Assembly (NCBI RefSeq): GCF_902148855.1
Contig: NC_043974.1
Coordinates: 21,515,950 to 21,579,949 of the forward strand
Direction of reading: 5' to 3'
DNA: 64,000 bases
DNA from: Sphaeramia orbicularis
Lineage: Eukaryota > Chordata > Actinopteri > Kurtiformes > Apogonidae
The notes beneath the pieces were generated by a model. It was not told the DNA's origin, searched no databases, and was given only the letters and a program-made list of their open reading frames with translations. The first letter of the stretch is position 1. Each line of letters starts with the position of its first letter. The translations under genes and the position numbers were made by a program. Positions 29,181-41,412 of the stretch are shown here, one piece after another.

Positions 29181-31557
29181 TCTTCTCTGGAGATGAACTT
29201 TGATTTTTCTGTCTTGTGAGTTTGCAGTCTATTTTTCTAACTTGCATGGCATTAGTTAATGAGTAGTAGGTGGTGCCTGTCCTGTGCATGAGGAAAGGGT
29301 GTTATTAATCTGACTTACAAAGCCATTGTTCCATTCACTAGAACTGCTGCTAATGTACACACTGAATGTCCAACTAACTTAGAACCTTGACGAGAGAAAA
29401 ACTTTATTTGACTAAAATTTCCCTCCCTTCGCTCATCTGCCCAGAACATCCCAGTTTCTATCGGACACAAGTCAGGAACGGGCCCATTCCTTCACTCAAA
29501 GTATTAAACTACGGGCAACATAGTGCATGACAAACAAGCGTCCACATGACCAAAGGTTTTGAGAGACAGATGACTGGGAGTGTGGTTGAATGAAGATGAC
29601 CCAGATGCTGCTGTTCTACATTTCTGCTCACCTGTATGTTGTGTTTTTAAAGTATGAAAGAGCACTTGAGTATTTGTACCTTGGTTCAGTTGCATGTGTG
29701 TGAATGGAGGATGAAGCCCTGCCTAGTATGTTTGTGTTTACCTTTATACCTCATTGTGTGAGTACTGTATTCCCTTATCTATCTGTATCCCTCATGTCCT
29801 GTTGAAAGACTACGAGTGTGTGTGTGTTTGTGTGTGTGTGTCTGTGTGGGTGCTGGTTGTACAGTCGACTCCTCACTGTCAGATTTTGTCTCTGGTTTTC
29901 TCACCCATGTTCTGATGGCAATAAAGGACTTTTCATTGTTTGGTATACATTTTTTCCAAAAACGTCTTTTTTTTTAATCTGCGCCCCACAAAAATTGGTA
30001 AAGGCTACATTTAAAATAAACATATTTTCATCATTAAATTATCATAACGCTTTTGTAGGATTAGTATAATAAAGACACTATATACTGCAGCAATTAGTGT
30101 TTGAGAAACAGAAACGATTGGGTGATATAACAGGCACTGTGGTGTTAGATTTGTCTCAAGTTATTTTAAGTCATCCTAATTTTAAATTTATAGAAGCATC
30201 AGTGAAGGGCAGCTATTATTGTCATTTTAAGCATTTTGTGTTCCTTCTCCTCACTGGCCTTGTGATACGATGCTAGATTCAAGCGTACCAAACAAAAAGA
30301 ATCGGCACAGTTTGCTGCCTTCCCTAATTTTTGTCTTTCTGTTGTTGCTATTTTTCTTTGTTGAGCCACAGATGCAGGATGCAGTGTGATTTGTTTGTAG
30401 CTACAAAACCAACCTGATCAAAAACAATGGTAATCTGGGAGGGGGGGGAAGCAGTCAAATCATTTATTTCAGTGATTTCTCAGAAAATGTAATTTGCTGG
30501 TTTCAGCCTCTGAAGTCTGAGACCTTAACCTTGTAGAAAACATGTTTTTTAGGCATTTACATAAATGATAAAATGAGCAAATGAATCAAACTATACAAGG
30601 CTTGTATCAACTATAAAATTGCACCTAACAATATATAAGTATGGCGGAAATGGCAAATGGGCAATTTTGTCATTGAAAGCATAGAAAGAAAGGGTTATTG
30701 CAGATTGTTTATTTTCTTTCAAAGCCAGATCTTAAACTATAAATTATGCTGGGCTTCACCGTGTTACTCTCAGATGTTCAGCCTGTTATTTGCAAAGCAC
30801 CAGCTCAAACAGATTCGTCTGAGGCTGTTTTTAAAGGTACATCTACTAAATAATTAAACTAAGGGAACATCTGCTGTTGTGAGTTTTATGTGGCTCACTT
30901 GCTTATTTTAAGCTTTCAGTCTGCCCTATTCTCAAGAGGACCAAATATTTCCAAATGATGTGTTTTTAGTTCCACATGAATCCCATTTGCCTGTTAAGCG
31001 CTTTGTTTCCAATTATGCATTGGCGTTATTGTACAACTGGATAAAACTTGTTGATGCCTTAAATAATTAACAGGACTAGGAGGATGCTGATGCTGTGGTG
31101 AAAAAAAATGCAGTGTCCCTGTGGCTTCTGTGACTATTTCTGTTAACCTGTAGCTCCCTCTGCTGGAGATATACCACAATAACATTTGTTGGAGCTGATG
31201 TCTTCCTGTAGAAAAGTCTTATCTCTTATAATGTCTTTTAAAAGGTGTAAATCTATGAAAACTGCAAAGGATATGTACTCATATATGGTCATGTTTACTT
31301 TCATATTTTTATCATATAGTCATATAATTTCAACGCACTTCACCTCTGATTATTTACAAAGGAATATTACATGAATTGGGCATGTATTTTTTTTAAGGTT
31401 TAGTCCATTTGTCAAGTTCTTGTGTCAAATGTTTGTCATGGTGTGTTTGGGGAAGATGCAAAGATCAAACTGGAAGCATTTCTAAGCTGCGTGTGCATAA
31501 TTTATGTGTGAATTCTCATAGAAATGCAGGCAGTATTTTACACTTGGGTATGTTATC
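29181..31557. other. Intergenic spacer downstream of fxr2
   Basis: No exon or RNA gene was recognised. It contains a GT-rich stretch near 29816-29845 and the possible distal fxr2 polyadenylation signal. A CTCF-like core, CCAGCAGAGGGA, is readable on the minus strand near 31152-31170. Confidence 0.5.
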
Positions 31558-32101
31558 TTAACCCACAAAGACCCAGTGCTACGTTTGTGTCAGTTCCCAA
31601 ATTAATTTTTCTCTCTATTTAACCCTTCTTAAGTGATTTCTCTCCATTTATTACAGTATGGTCCTCTGAATTTTGTATTTTTTCAGTGAAAATCAGGTAT
31701 TTTCCTATATGTAATTCACTGATCATGTGGATGTTCATAAAAGTTCAGATTAAAGTTGAGGGTTATTACATCAGAAATAGAGAAAACTGATGAAAAAGTG
31801 ACTTTTTCAGTGAAGATATTAACTGAACATAAAACAAGCGTCTCTATCCACTGCCATTGATCCAACTCCATAGGTTTTACTGGTGAATCAGTGTTGTAGG
31901 AGATAACGGTGTTTCCATGTTCACTACAGAGCCTCTGAACATCCAAATGGGTCATATCTGATGACCATGAAAAGATGACAAACTGTATTTTACAGCAATT
32001 ATTTACATGGATTGATAGGATTAGTGGATCAGAGTTATAAAACATTTTAGACCAGTAGATGATTTTGGTTGTCGGGGGCTGTTTGGGTCTTTATGGGTTA
32101 A
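31558..32101 (+). mobile_element. piggyBac-type MITE (CCCAYAAAGACCC family), copy 1
   Basis: It is flanked by TTAA on both sides (31558-31561 and 32098-32101). The ends are inverted: CCCACAAAGACCCAG at the left and GGGTCTTTATGGG at the right. A TTAA target and a CCC start are the piggyBac signature. It is 544 bp with no transposase. It is the uninterrupted reference for the copies at 46923 and 51461. Confidence 0.8.
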
Positions 32102-32924
32102 TCATGCAATATACGCTTTTTAAAAATAGTCTCTGAAGAAGTATTTATAGTAAAATAATGGTCTTTTTTTTTTATCCAAACACATCTTAGTATATCCTTT
32201 AAATAAACAAACAACAAAATCTGAGTACACAGGCAAAATAGTTTGTTTTAAGAACTACTTGCACCGACTCTTATTCCATCCACAGATCTGGAATTGCATG
32301 TTGCATTTAAAAACAAAAGCTTTTTTCACCCATACATGCCTACAAACAACAATTACTTTTCCTAAATAATGTATGAATCAGTGGTTTAAATGAATCAGAA
32401 GAGGCCTATGATGAATGAAGACATTTTACACACTTAACCACAATTCCTCAAAATGCAAAGTATTTTCTATGAATAGAAAAATCAATGTATGTTACTTCTT
32501 TCTTCATTTACTTTGTGTCATAAACATTTTTATCAGCAGTAGTGGTTCTTTCCCCCTCCATATAAGTCAGCAGTATAGAATCACCTTCTAGGACACTAAA
32601 ATGTAACTGATCCCTCATTAAAAGTTATTTGGATCACGTCCACACAAGATTTTTTTTTTTTTTTTTGTGAGTATATACATTTTATTTTCTCTCAAGCTAT
32701 TTTAAGAGTGAGAAATGTACGTGTTGTGAGTTTGTAGAAACACCTAAAGAAGTTTTTGTTGTAAAATGTATAAACGGGGGAATTCCTCCATCATAATAAT
32801 ATCCAATCATAAGCCTCACTTTTGACGAACGCACTCGTTCACCAATCACAGCTAGAATCTTGTAACAGACATGCCTGTCTACCAATCACATTCAAATATG
32901 TTTGCTGTCGTCAGCCGGTATTTG

Positions 32925-32977
32925 CAGGGAACCTTATCTTTTAAGTTTTGACTTCGGTGTGACGCTACTCATACGCT
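32925..32977 (+). other. Probable 5' UTR exon of rbm4-like gene 1
   Basis: Sequence ending at the donor CGCT|GTAAGT (32978). The coding exon starts after an acceptor at 33467, which implies an upstream noncoding exon, and this is the best donor found. The 5' boundary is a guess. Confidence 0.4.
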
Positions 32978-33485
32978 GTAAGTATTTCTGTTTTTGTTTT
33001 AATTTCTCCTTCATTTGTCTTCGTTGATTTTAGTTACCACTTGTGTTGAAACGCAACCCCATGTTATTTCGACAAAATGAGCGGAATTTTGTTAGGTGCC
33101 GTCACGAGGCAATATGGCTAAAACCTGTAAGCTAGTGTTAGCTTGCTAGCGATACCTCAAACTAAATGAGACTGCCTTTGTCCAGGAAGTGGAAACACGG
33201 AAACTTCTTTCAGTGATTTAAGCTACGTATTTGCGAATTATATCTTTGTTAGACGTTTCAGACTGATCATAGAATGTTCATTTTAAAGACGGTTTTGCAT
33301 GCCATGTACAGTCAGTTGAGGTAATGATTACTCCTCTTAGCCCAAAGCTAACATTCGCATCGATTACTAGCTTTCGGTTTCCAGATAATGGCGCTATAGT
33401 TTCATTTTACAGTTTAATCCCTATTATAGGCATCTGCTCATTGTTGATCTCTTCATCTCTCATACAGAAGCAGACTACACCTACA

Positions 33486-34596
33486 ATGGTCAAGATTTTC
33501 ATTGGAAATCTCTCTCAGGAGACTGAGAAGGAGGAAATTGAAGCTCTCTTTACCCCTTATGGCACTGTGACAGAATGTGCCAAGTTCAAAAACTATGCGT
33601 TTGTCCACATGGATGACCGCAAGAGTGCCACCAAAGCCATCCGAGAATTACATCAGTATGAGCTGAATGGACGGCCCATCAATGTGGAGCCCAGCAGAGG
33701 GAAAAACCAAGGGCCTGTAAAGCTTCATATAGCCAATGTTGAAAAGGGCTTTGACAAAGAGCTCCAGGAGTTATTTGAAGAATATGGCACTGTCACAGAG
33801 TGTGCCATTGTGAAAAACTTTGCCTTTGTGCATATGCCCAATTCTGATGAGGCCATGGATGCTTTGGAGGGCCTGGACAACACAGAATTTCAGGGTAAGT
33901 AAATGTGATATTGTAAGAATTGAAAGTTTAGAGGTTGTGGGGAATTGCACATTTTTTGGGGATTTGAGGGACAATGTTTTTTCTTTCTCAGGAAAGCGCA
34001 TACATGTTCAGATATCAAAAAGCAGACCGAGAGGGGGACCTGAAGAGGGGGACTATCCGCCTCCGCCAGGCAGAGGCTATTACCCTCCACGTTACCCAGG
34101 GGAAAGGCCTGAGCCTCCTTACAGAGCCCGCATGTCCGCTTACCCACCTCCACCTCCGCCACCCCCTCCCCCGAGACGAGCAGTGTATCCTGACCGTGGC
34201 TATGGCGAGCGAGACAGCTATGGTATGGTCGATTACTATGAGAAATATAGAGCTCGTCCTTACAGCTCTGCAGGCTATGATGACAGGCGGACCAGTGCGA
34301 TCCCCCCTCCTCCGCCTCCCTCCTCTGCACTGGCACAACGTCTTGGAATGGGGTCCCTTGACCCATATGAGCGCCGCCCGCTTCCCCCTCCTCCATCTTA
34401 CATGGGCAGGGATCGAAGCCCCATCAGACGGGCTCCACCTCCACCCCCTCCATCCGCGGGTAATGGGTACTCCTACGAGCGGTCTCGGCTCTCCCCACTG
34501 TCCAAGACTCCAGCATATGCTATTCCGCGGCACAGGGATGCGTTCTCAGAAAGGTTGCCACCTCCACCACCGCCACCTCGCTATGCAGGCTACTAG
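33486..34596 (+). CDS. rbm4: RNA-binding protein 4/lark-like, paralog 1
   Basis: RBM4-family splicing and translation regulator. Two coding exons, 33486-33894 and 33992-34596, joined in phase 1, encode 337 aa. RRM1 (about 1-72) has RNP2 KIFIGNL and RNP1 [11 protein letters not shown]2 (about 78-148) has KLHIANV and KNFAFVHM, ending [10 protein letters not shown] as in RBM4. The tail differs from mammalian RBM4: there is no CCHC zinc knuckle after RRM2. Instead there are poly-proline blocks, [36 protein letters not shown] and YERSRLSPL. An ATG in an upstream open stretch (33324) lies in the 5' intron and is ignored. The intron is only 97 bp; its retention would stop the protein just after RRM2 (138 aa). 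Which fish rbm4 paralog this is cannot be settled here. Confidence 0.92.
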
Positions 34597-35500
34597 ACAC
34601 ATTCAAGGTGAGATCAGAGTTTGGATATGCCATAACTAAATGAATCACATAAAAAATTAGGCAACATATACAAAATATTCAAATAAAGAAGAACCAAAAT
34701 AAACTTGAGCCTAATCCATGAATAAAGATAGGATGAGGCATTAAATTATCATCATTCAAAGCTCTTATTTCTTTCAGATCTAATTCAGCCTTTAAACTTT
34801 ACAAATGGAATCCTAAGATTTTGCTGCTTGAACATAAAAACATCAGCCTTGCGCGATTCTTGAATACAACACGCTCCTTGACATGTTTGGTGTGCTCTCT
34901 TTTCAGGTTAGAATATGACAAGATCGTCGTCGTCTGCTGATGCACGTGGCGCTATACATCGGCCCCTTGTCTATGGCGGATTGCGTTGCGTTCACCTGAG
35001 ACTTACTGGAAGATACTGAATTGCGGACAGCCCCGTCCTCTGCTTCTCTTACTGTTTAAATTCTAAAAATGTTTTGTTGGCTTAGGTGCCGAGGTGGTTA
35101 TACTGTTGGCCAAAAAGTTATACTCTTTCATTGCAATCTTTCTAAATGGATATGACATCTGGGAAAATGTGACATAATTTTATAAGGGACGTCATTTATA
35201 TACAAATACATGCAGTCTTTGTAAACACTTACCTGCTAGTTAGTCACAAAAATGCCCACCAAAGCAAGTTATAAAGTGTGGAAGTTCTTCAGTATCATAC
35301 TTGGTGTGGCAGGGTTTGCAGTTATCTCTTTGCGACACATGTAAGCATGACAAATCAGATGTCCAATATGGGTTTTTCATTTTTTCCTTTGTGTTATCTT
35401 TTCTTGCGAGAATAGAGTTCATAGCAGAATTATGTATGATTTTTATTTACAGGTTGCTTTTCATTTGAGGGCTTTTTTAAATAAATGAGTGAAACCAAAA
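34597..35500 (+). other. Spliced 3' UTR of rbm4-like gene 1
   Basis: Eleven bases after the stop there is a donor, CAAG|GTGAGA (34608). A matching acceptor, CTCTTTTCAG|GTTAG, lies at 34906. The exon that follows shares GATCGTCGTC, TGATGCACGTG-CGCTAT and CTGAATTGC-GAC with the matching exon of gene 2. AATAAA lies at 35480-35485. Confidence 0.7.
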
Positions 35501-38500
35501 ATGACGTTTTAACTGTCAAATTCTTCCTCGTTTGAGTGAGCCTTTTTAGTATAATGATGTGGTAGATAACTTTTTCCCCGTCTAGAAGTATTTAATATTC
35601 AAGCGCTCAAGTCTGAACAAGCTTTTTTTTCCCCACATTCTTGGGTTAGCGGCTTTATACATGATGGCTGATGTTCTCTGAAATACGTCTATTTCCAGTA
35701 AAAACTCCAAAGCAAATTGACGCGTTGTCGTCTTTCTTGACCTAAACTGCCAACTTTTATTATAAAGTAGAAATAATCTCTGAGCCTCAGTTCCCTAGTG
35801 TGAATAGTTGCTTTCCTGTTTAAGAAAGGATTGGACTAGCTAATGAACTCAGTAGATGTGAAGGAGAAGAGGAAAAAAAATTGACCACATCTGATTCTGG
35901 AGCTGTAGTGTTTTTAAAGGCAAGTTTAACAGCTGTTCATTCCCCCCGCTTTACAGGAAGCTGCATCTGTCCTTAGTGACATCTCTTTACTAACGTTGGG
36001 TTGATCTTGTCAGATTTGCACTCAGTCCAGAACACATAGAGCATTAATAATTAACCAAACTTTGCGATGACTCGCTTCTGACGTTTGCGACTAATCTTAC
36101 CTTCTGTGCTGTTGAGATCACACTACATTAATTCACCCTCCATTGTCATAATGCTCATTATGTCCTTCATATTTCTGCTACAAATTGCATGTAGTATTGG
36201 TATTCTTAGAATTTGTGCTTTTTGTAGGTATTTAGTCTCTATTCAGGCGATGCCAGTTCATGCATAGTAAGTGATGCCTGGAAGAAGCCCAACATCCTGT
36301 AGTGGTGAGGTAGGTTCTGTTGGCATTTCACACAATATACTGTAAGCTGTATGCTTGGAATTTTCTGAACTAAATGAGCTAAATCTTGCCAAAACATTCA
36401 GAGGCAAATTCTTTTTCTAACATACTTAGGTTTTGAAAATGAAAAATCATTTTATGTTGCTCACTTAAAAAGCTTAAAGCTGTAGCTGACCTAAAGGGGC
36501 TGTTCATTCTTTGTCTACAGGCCTGTTGCTGCACCAGTAGCTGTTACTGGTCTGGAAAAATTGTGGAAAGTTGGGATCAGATGGACTGTTTCTGTTTAAA
36601 GGTGAGACGAGTCTATTGTGTGAAGTATTTTTTTCTTTTGTGAAATGCATAATTATTCTGTGTGATCTTTGATATTTCTGTCACTGTTGTTTTTTTGTTT
36701 TTTTTTAACAGGAAGTGAATCTGTTCCTTCAGTGTCCGGTCATCTGCAGTAAATGCTCAGTCATCAGGAAAGCTACATGTGGCTTTTTTATCATGTACGT
36801 GATGCCACCAGTGTAGGAGGAGTGGAACAGGAAGAGGAATTTGGATCAATCCTCAAGGTCACATTTTAGTTACTGAATCAAAAACTGACAAAGGACCATA
36901 CATTTGAAAGAGACTCCTCTTCATCTCCAAGGCCTCCGCCTAGACAAAGGAATTTTTGTTTCTGGAACCTGCAATGAGTGTTTGACACTACCATGCAGCC
37001 CTTAACACATAACTTTTAAATACAGTATGTTTGCTTTGGTTCACTTTTTGCCCTGACCTGGGCGCTGTATCACTAAGTAAAATAAACAGATGCCAAGTTC
37101 TGTACTGCTTCAGCACATGTTTTTTATGATCCAAAATGTCAGATACATCTTATCTGGTTGAATCTCCACTTCGCTTGCAAGCGTAACCAGTTCCACAGCA
37201 CATTATCGCCAGCAGTGGATTTAAAAGGAAAGTAAAAGTAAAAACTTGGGTGGAAGGAAAAAATGACTAAATAATGCTATAAAGTGACATAAGGCTCAAA
37301 TTATCCTACATGTCACGAACACAGCCTAACAGAATAAATGTAATCACAGTCAGATGTACTTAATATTCTACTCATCAAATCATTAAATCAAACATTCACA
37401 GTGACGGTGTTATCCATTTCCTTCTTGGATTTCAGCTTCAGCAGTTGTTTATTTTAGCCTGTCTTACATTTTCAGTTCCTCCTGTATAAAGTTGTAGTTT
37501 GTGTAGAAAATGCAGCTGATCATGACCCACCCATGTTAGCAATTAGGCACGAGGTGCTAACGCTACATTTTTTTATATCACTGTGTTCATGACAGCAGTT
37601 GAAAACCACCTTGTTTATACCACAGCATGACAGCTGAATGTTTGGTTTTGTCGCGCTGGATGACAAAACGCTGCAGAACTTACTTTATATTTATGTAAAC
37701 TTAATCTGTTTTCCAGGTGTATGTAAGCTCTGTAGCACCTGTTGATTTATTTTTTTTGGATGTGATTTTTGTGGTATAAAAGCTGATATCATAAATTATT
37801 ACTGAGCTTATTGAACTTATTATCGAAAAAAACCACAATAATCACAGCTTTAAGTTATGTTACATCCCAGTATTTGCAGTATCCTGGAGGTTTATAGATG
37901 AGTGCACAGACATAAATAACCTGCTAATAACAGAAAAAATGAGTAATGTAAGATGAAACACCCAAAGTAAATTTTTCTCTGTTCCTTTAAGTAACCCCCC
38001 CCCTTAGCCTGACTTTCGAGAAGTCATAAGTCAGTTTCCTAGATCTATAAAACGTTTCAAATTTTTATTGGTGTCCTACTTGTTGATTCCCAAAGAACAC
38101 CTTTATCTGTTGGTCTATTCACACTGTGTGCACATCTTTGTGAAGTAGATAAAGATCATTGATTTCCTGCTCATAGACTGATAGTAAGAAGTTAAGGAAT
38201 TTAACCAGACTGGACTTTGTCTCCTATAGAAAAACAGCCCTTAACTTCTGGGTCTGGACCTGAACCAGGGATAATATCACATCTGTTTATCTATGTCCAA
38301 GAAATAAAACACCTTTGCACTTCTCCTATTTACTATTTACTATATATCCATTGTATTTGTCTTGCTTTTATCCAGTAACAGTCATGTTGTTTTATGGTGA
38401 ATTTAACTTACCTATTATACATTCTGTGCCCCGCTTTTGTGCCCGAGTTTTTAAATGTTCCGTTTTAGTTTGTTTTATTGGCTGTTACACATTTGTTTTA

Positions 38501-38690
38501 ATCATAATTTCATACCTAAAGGAGAAGTATTGCATGTTGACACACTTAAAGCCTCTTTGTCACTGACATCTGAGCTCAGCGAGATAGAGAACTGCTTTTA
38601 AATCTAGAAAAACCTGTTCCTAGCATGGTTACGAGATCCAAGGCTCTGACTCAAAGAAAGCAGCATGTGAAATGTAAGAGGTTTTCACAT
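35501..38690. other. Spacer between rbm4-like gene 1 and tifa, with possible extra 3' UTR exons
   Basis: No protein-coding exon was recognised. Two segments have exon-like borders: 36522-36601 (after CTACAG, before GTGAGA) and 36712 to about 37100 (after TTTTAACAG, with AATAAA at 37080-37085). They could be alternative distal 3' UTR exons of rbm4-like gene 1 or a separate noncoding transcript. The rest shows nothing. Confidence 0.35.
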
Positions 38691-38698
38691 GGATGGAC

Positions 38699-38704
38699 TT
38701 TATT
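38699..38704 (-). promoter_or_regulatory. Candidate polyadenylation signal of tifa
   Basis: AATAAA on the minus strand, about 235 bases after the tifa stop codon. Confidence 0.5.
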
Positions 38705-38936
38705 TAACAACTTTTCTATAAAGATATTACAAATGAAACTTAAATATGTAGAAACAAACAGCATTTACAGTAAAAATAGGGTGATCAAAAGCATGCAGAT
38801 CGCAGTTTTTCATTGTGTACAGATACATAAGTGCATGGTTTGATTTCACATTACAAATAGGAAATTCTATCATGTTTTTAACTTTGCAAATGTAACAGCT
38901 AGAAAGTAAAAAAAAAAGCAGAGGAGCAGTCCTTGT

Positions 38937-39527
38937 TCATCCTGATTGACACATTACAGTCTCATCAGTTTCCAAAGGGCCACATGAACTCGCTTCGTTT
39001 GAAAAGGTGTTCATAGGAGAGAAGCCTGTGTCCATGATGGGTGTCATACTAGGCACACACAAGCACATTTCCCTGGACGGAGACACTGCCAGCACCTCCA
39101 ACTCCACCTCGAAGCTCCCTTTGGCCTCACCAGACTCCCGGATGATCAGAATCTCATACTCTCCAAACAGGATCAATGCTTTGTCAGGGAGATCCTTCCT
39201 CTCCAGGTAGCCCAGCCCACAGCCGTTCACAGTCAGGCGTCCTTTCTGGCTCAGGTTCTGGATGGTGAACAGCATTTCAGGGCTTTGGGGTGTACGGAAA
39301 GCCTGAAGGGACAACTGTTTACGGGACACCCTTGGGTCCACCAGGGCGAAGGTGCAGGACTGGGCATCACGACCCAACTTCAGAGGGTCATCGGCTGAAT
39401 GTTTGGTCCTCTGGCCCAGGCGGAGGAGGCTGTAAAGACCTTTGACATGCTGCTGAGGGTGGAAAAATTTAACCTGGAGACAAGTCAGAAGGTCCTCCTC
39501 TGTCTCCATTGTCTGAGGCTCACTCAT
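38937..39527 (-). CDS. tifa: TRAF-interacting protein with FHA domain A
   Basis: Cytosolic innate immune adaptor. In mammals, ALPK1 sensing of bacterial ADP-heptose leads to phosphorylation of TIFA Thr9, TIFA self-assembly through its FHA domain, and activation of TRAF6 and NF-kB. One coding exon, 196 aa (human 184). The key parts are present: METEEDLLTCLQ puts Thr at residue 9 in the same acidic context as in human; the FHA core has KLGRD and VSRKQLSLQ (about 50-75), then LGYLERKDLP and FGEYEILI; and PLETDE near the C terminus fits the TRAF6-binding PxExx(acidic) pattern. A 5' noncoding exon is likely: donor CCAG|GTAAG at about 39661 and acceptor TTCTAACAG before 39560. It lies between the two rbm4-like genes on the opposite strand. 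Confidence 0.93.
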   Translation of the reverse strand: MSEPQTMETEEDLLTCLQVKFFHPQQHVKGLYSLLRLGQRTKHSADDPLKLGRDAQSCTFALVDPRVSRKQLSLQAFRTPQSPEMLFTIQNLSQKGRLTVNGCGLGYLERKDLPDKALILFGEYEILIIRESGEAKGSFEVELEVLAVSPSREMCLCVPSMTPIMDTGFSPMNTFSNEASSCGPLETDETVMCQSG

Positions 39528-40556
39528 ATTGGAAACTTTTCCTGTTCAGAGATGATTGGACTGTTAGAAGACAAATAAAAAACAGTCATTATTCAACTCA
39601 TAGTAAAGTCATTTCACAAATACATGTCAACTCCTGCTTTTAGAGGTGTGTGTGTCTTACCTGGAATTTAATCTAATGTCTAATTAAAGAAGTGCAGATG
39701 TTCTGTCCAAGACAAATGAAGCCTTCTCACAGGAAACGAGGAAGCAAACTAACGGTGCTGCTTTTGAAACACAAGACAAACTGACTCATGGGAGGTGTCC
39801 AGCAGACTGTTGTTTTCTCTTCTCTATCATTTCGTCATCCTCACAGGATATAGTACTGAAAGTGATGCATTCAAGGGAAACTTGGAAATGTAAACTTTAC
39901 ATTTTTTAGGTGAGAAACCAAGAGGAAGAATTTTAAAAGTTTGAAAATGTTTGTGTTAAAAAAAAAAAACAAGTTATGACCAGAAGATATATATATATAA
40001 AAAAGAAAATAAGAAAGAAAGGAGAAAAACAAAACAAAATAAAAAACAGCTCTCATAGTCTAAGGAACGATGAGTACGTGAATGCAGCACATTACAGAAA
40101 ATCCCCACATTATGCCACCACACAAAAGCGAAAATGAAAACCCGGCACGTAGTTTCACATTTATTACCCTAACAATGTTTCTTCCTCCATAATAAATTAA
40201 GTACAATTCAAATAAAACTGATACACATTAACCTGTGAAGTCGACACTTTCCCTTAACTATAACTGCACATGTACTGCCATAAAACCTGTTAATCAGCCA
40301 TAAATGATCATGTTAGTGATTAAATGTGTTAAATTAGGTGCGTTGGGAGCATGTAGGACGGTGATTCAGGGCATACAAAATATATATATATAAACAAATA
40401 CGCAGCAAAAAAATATATTCGATCCAGTAGACTTCTGCCACTTTATGAACCTATGTGTTTTATGTATGTATATGTATAATTTTAATTGTGTTTTATTTAT
40501 TTTTAACAACTTTGTGCGGTGACCTTGAGTGTCCTGAAAGGCGCCTATAAATAAAA

Positions 40557-40560
40557 TGTT

Positions 40561-40611
<51 letters not shown>

Positions 40612-40612
40612 T
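40557..40612. repeat. (TTTA)n microsatellite
   Basis: About 13 tandem TTTA units. Confidence 0.95.
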
Positions 40613-40757
40613 TATCTATTTTCATTTGCAGTTTCCAAACAGATGTTAAACTGTCTAAATTGGTTTACATTTAGTTTATATACATACATGGTTTAAGATA
40701 CAGTTTTATCTTAATCAATATAAACACACTTGTCTAAGATCTGCTGTATCACCCTGA

Positions 40758-40769
40758 ACACTAGGTGGC
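40758..40769 (+). promoter_or_regulatory. CTCF-like core motif
   Basis: ACACTAGGTGGC matches the vertebrate CTCF core CCASYAGRKGGC at 11 of 12 positions. It sits between the divergent tifa and rbm4-like gene 2 promoters. It is a motif match only. Confidence 0.3.
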
Positions 40770-40829
40770 GGTCGTGCTTCTCACGCAGATGAAAAAAAAA
40801 AAACACACGAAGAAGTGAATCTCAAAGTA

Positions 40830-40903
40830 AAGTCCGGAAGTCGACCGGAGGAAAGGTCTAGAAAACGTATATATTTATTGCAGAGGCTGCCGGATAAATA
40901 AAG
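40830..40903 (+). other. Probable 5' UTR exon of rbm4-like gene 2
   Basis: Ends at the donor AAAG|GTAACG (40904). The coding exon begins after an acceptor at 41402. The 5' boundary is not determinable. Confidence 0.4.
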
Positions 40904-41412
40904 GTAACGATAATTGTACAGTAGATTTCCTAGATATACGTCGAATGACTTAATGTACATTTGTGAATCATATCGTGTTTATGTTTGTAGGTTTTGTGTC
41001 CTTAGTCGTTACGCAGCGAGTTAGTGCTAACGCTGACGACGCATGCCTTAGCTTTGTTCACCCTGAGCTCGGCTTCTTACCGAGGGATAACCGGAGCTAA
41101 ACCTCGAAATAACGCTTGTGTTAATACCTACAACGAATGCATCAACGTTACAACGATGCGATGCTTAGTTTAAAACCATCACGTCTGTAGTAGCTGATTA
41201 AATTTATTAATTTTGCTCCCTAGCCTTATTTAAGCGTAAGTCCGCCATTTTGCAAGGACAAAGGGCCGGGTAACCGTTCTACTGTTATAAACCGGAACGC
41301 AATACCTCGGCAAACATACCATATTACTATAGCTAATTAATTTTATGCAAGCTGGTTTACTTCCGTTGGTATAATTTAACCGATTTAATAACTTTCAAAC
41401 AGGTTTCCAACA

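Larger units (their letters stand above)
39800..40800. other. Spacer between tifa and rbm4-like gene 2
   Basis: The two genes are divergent here. The sequence is AT-rich with short A and AT runs and the TTTA repeat listed separately. No exon was seen. Confidence 0.5.

Noticed and set aside
34015-34533. 172-aa and other long frames antisense or shifted to the rbm4-like second exons
   Set aside because: Shadows of the GC-rich proline-coding exon. The true frame is fixed by RRM2 and the splice phase.
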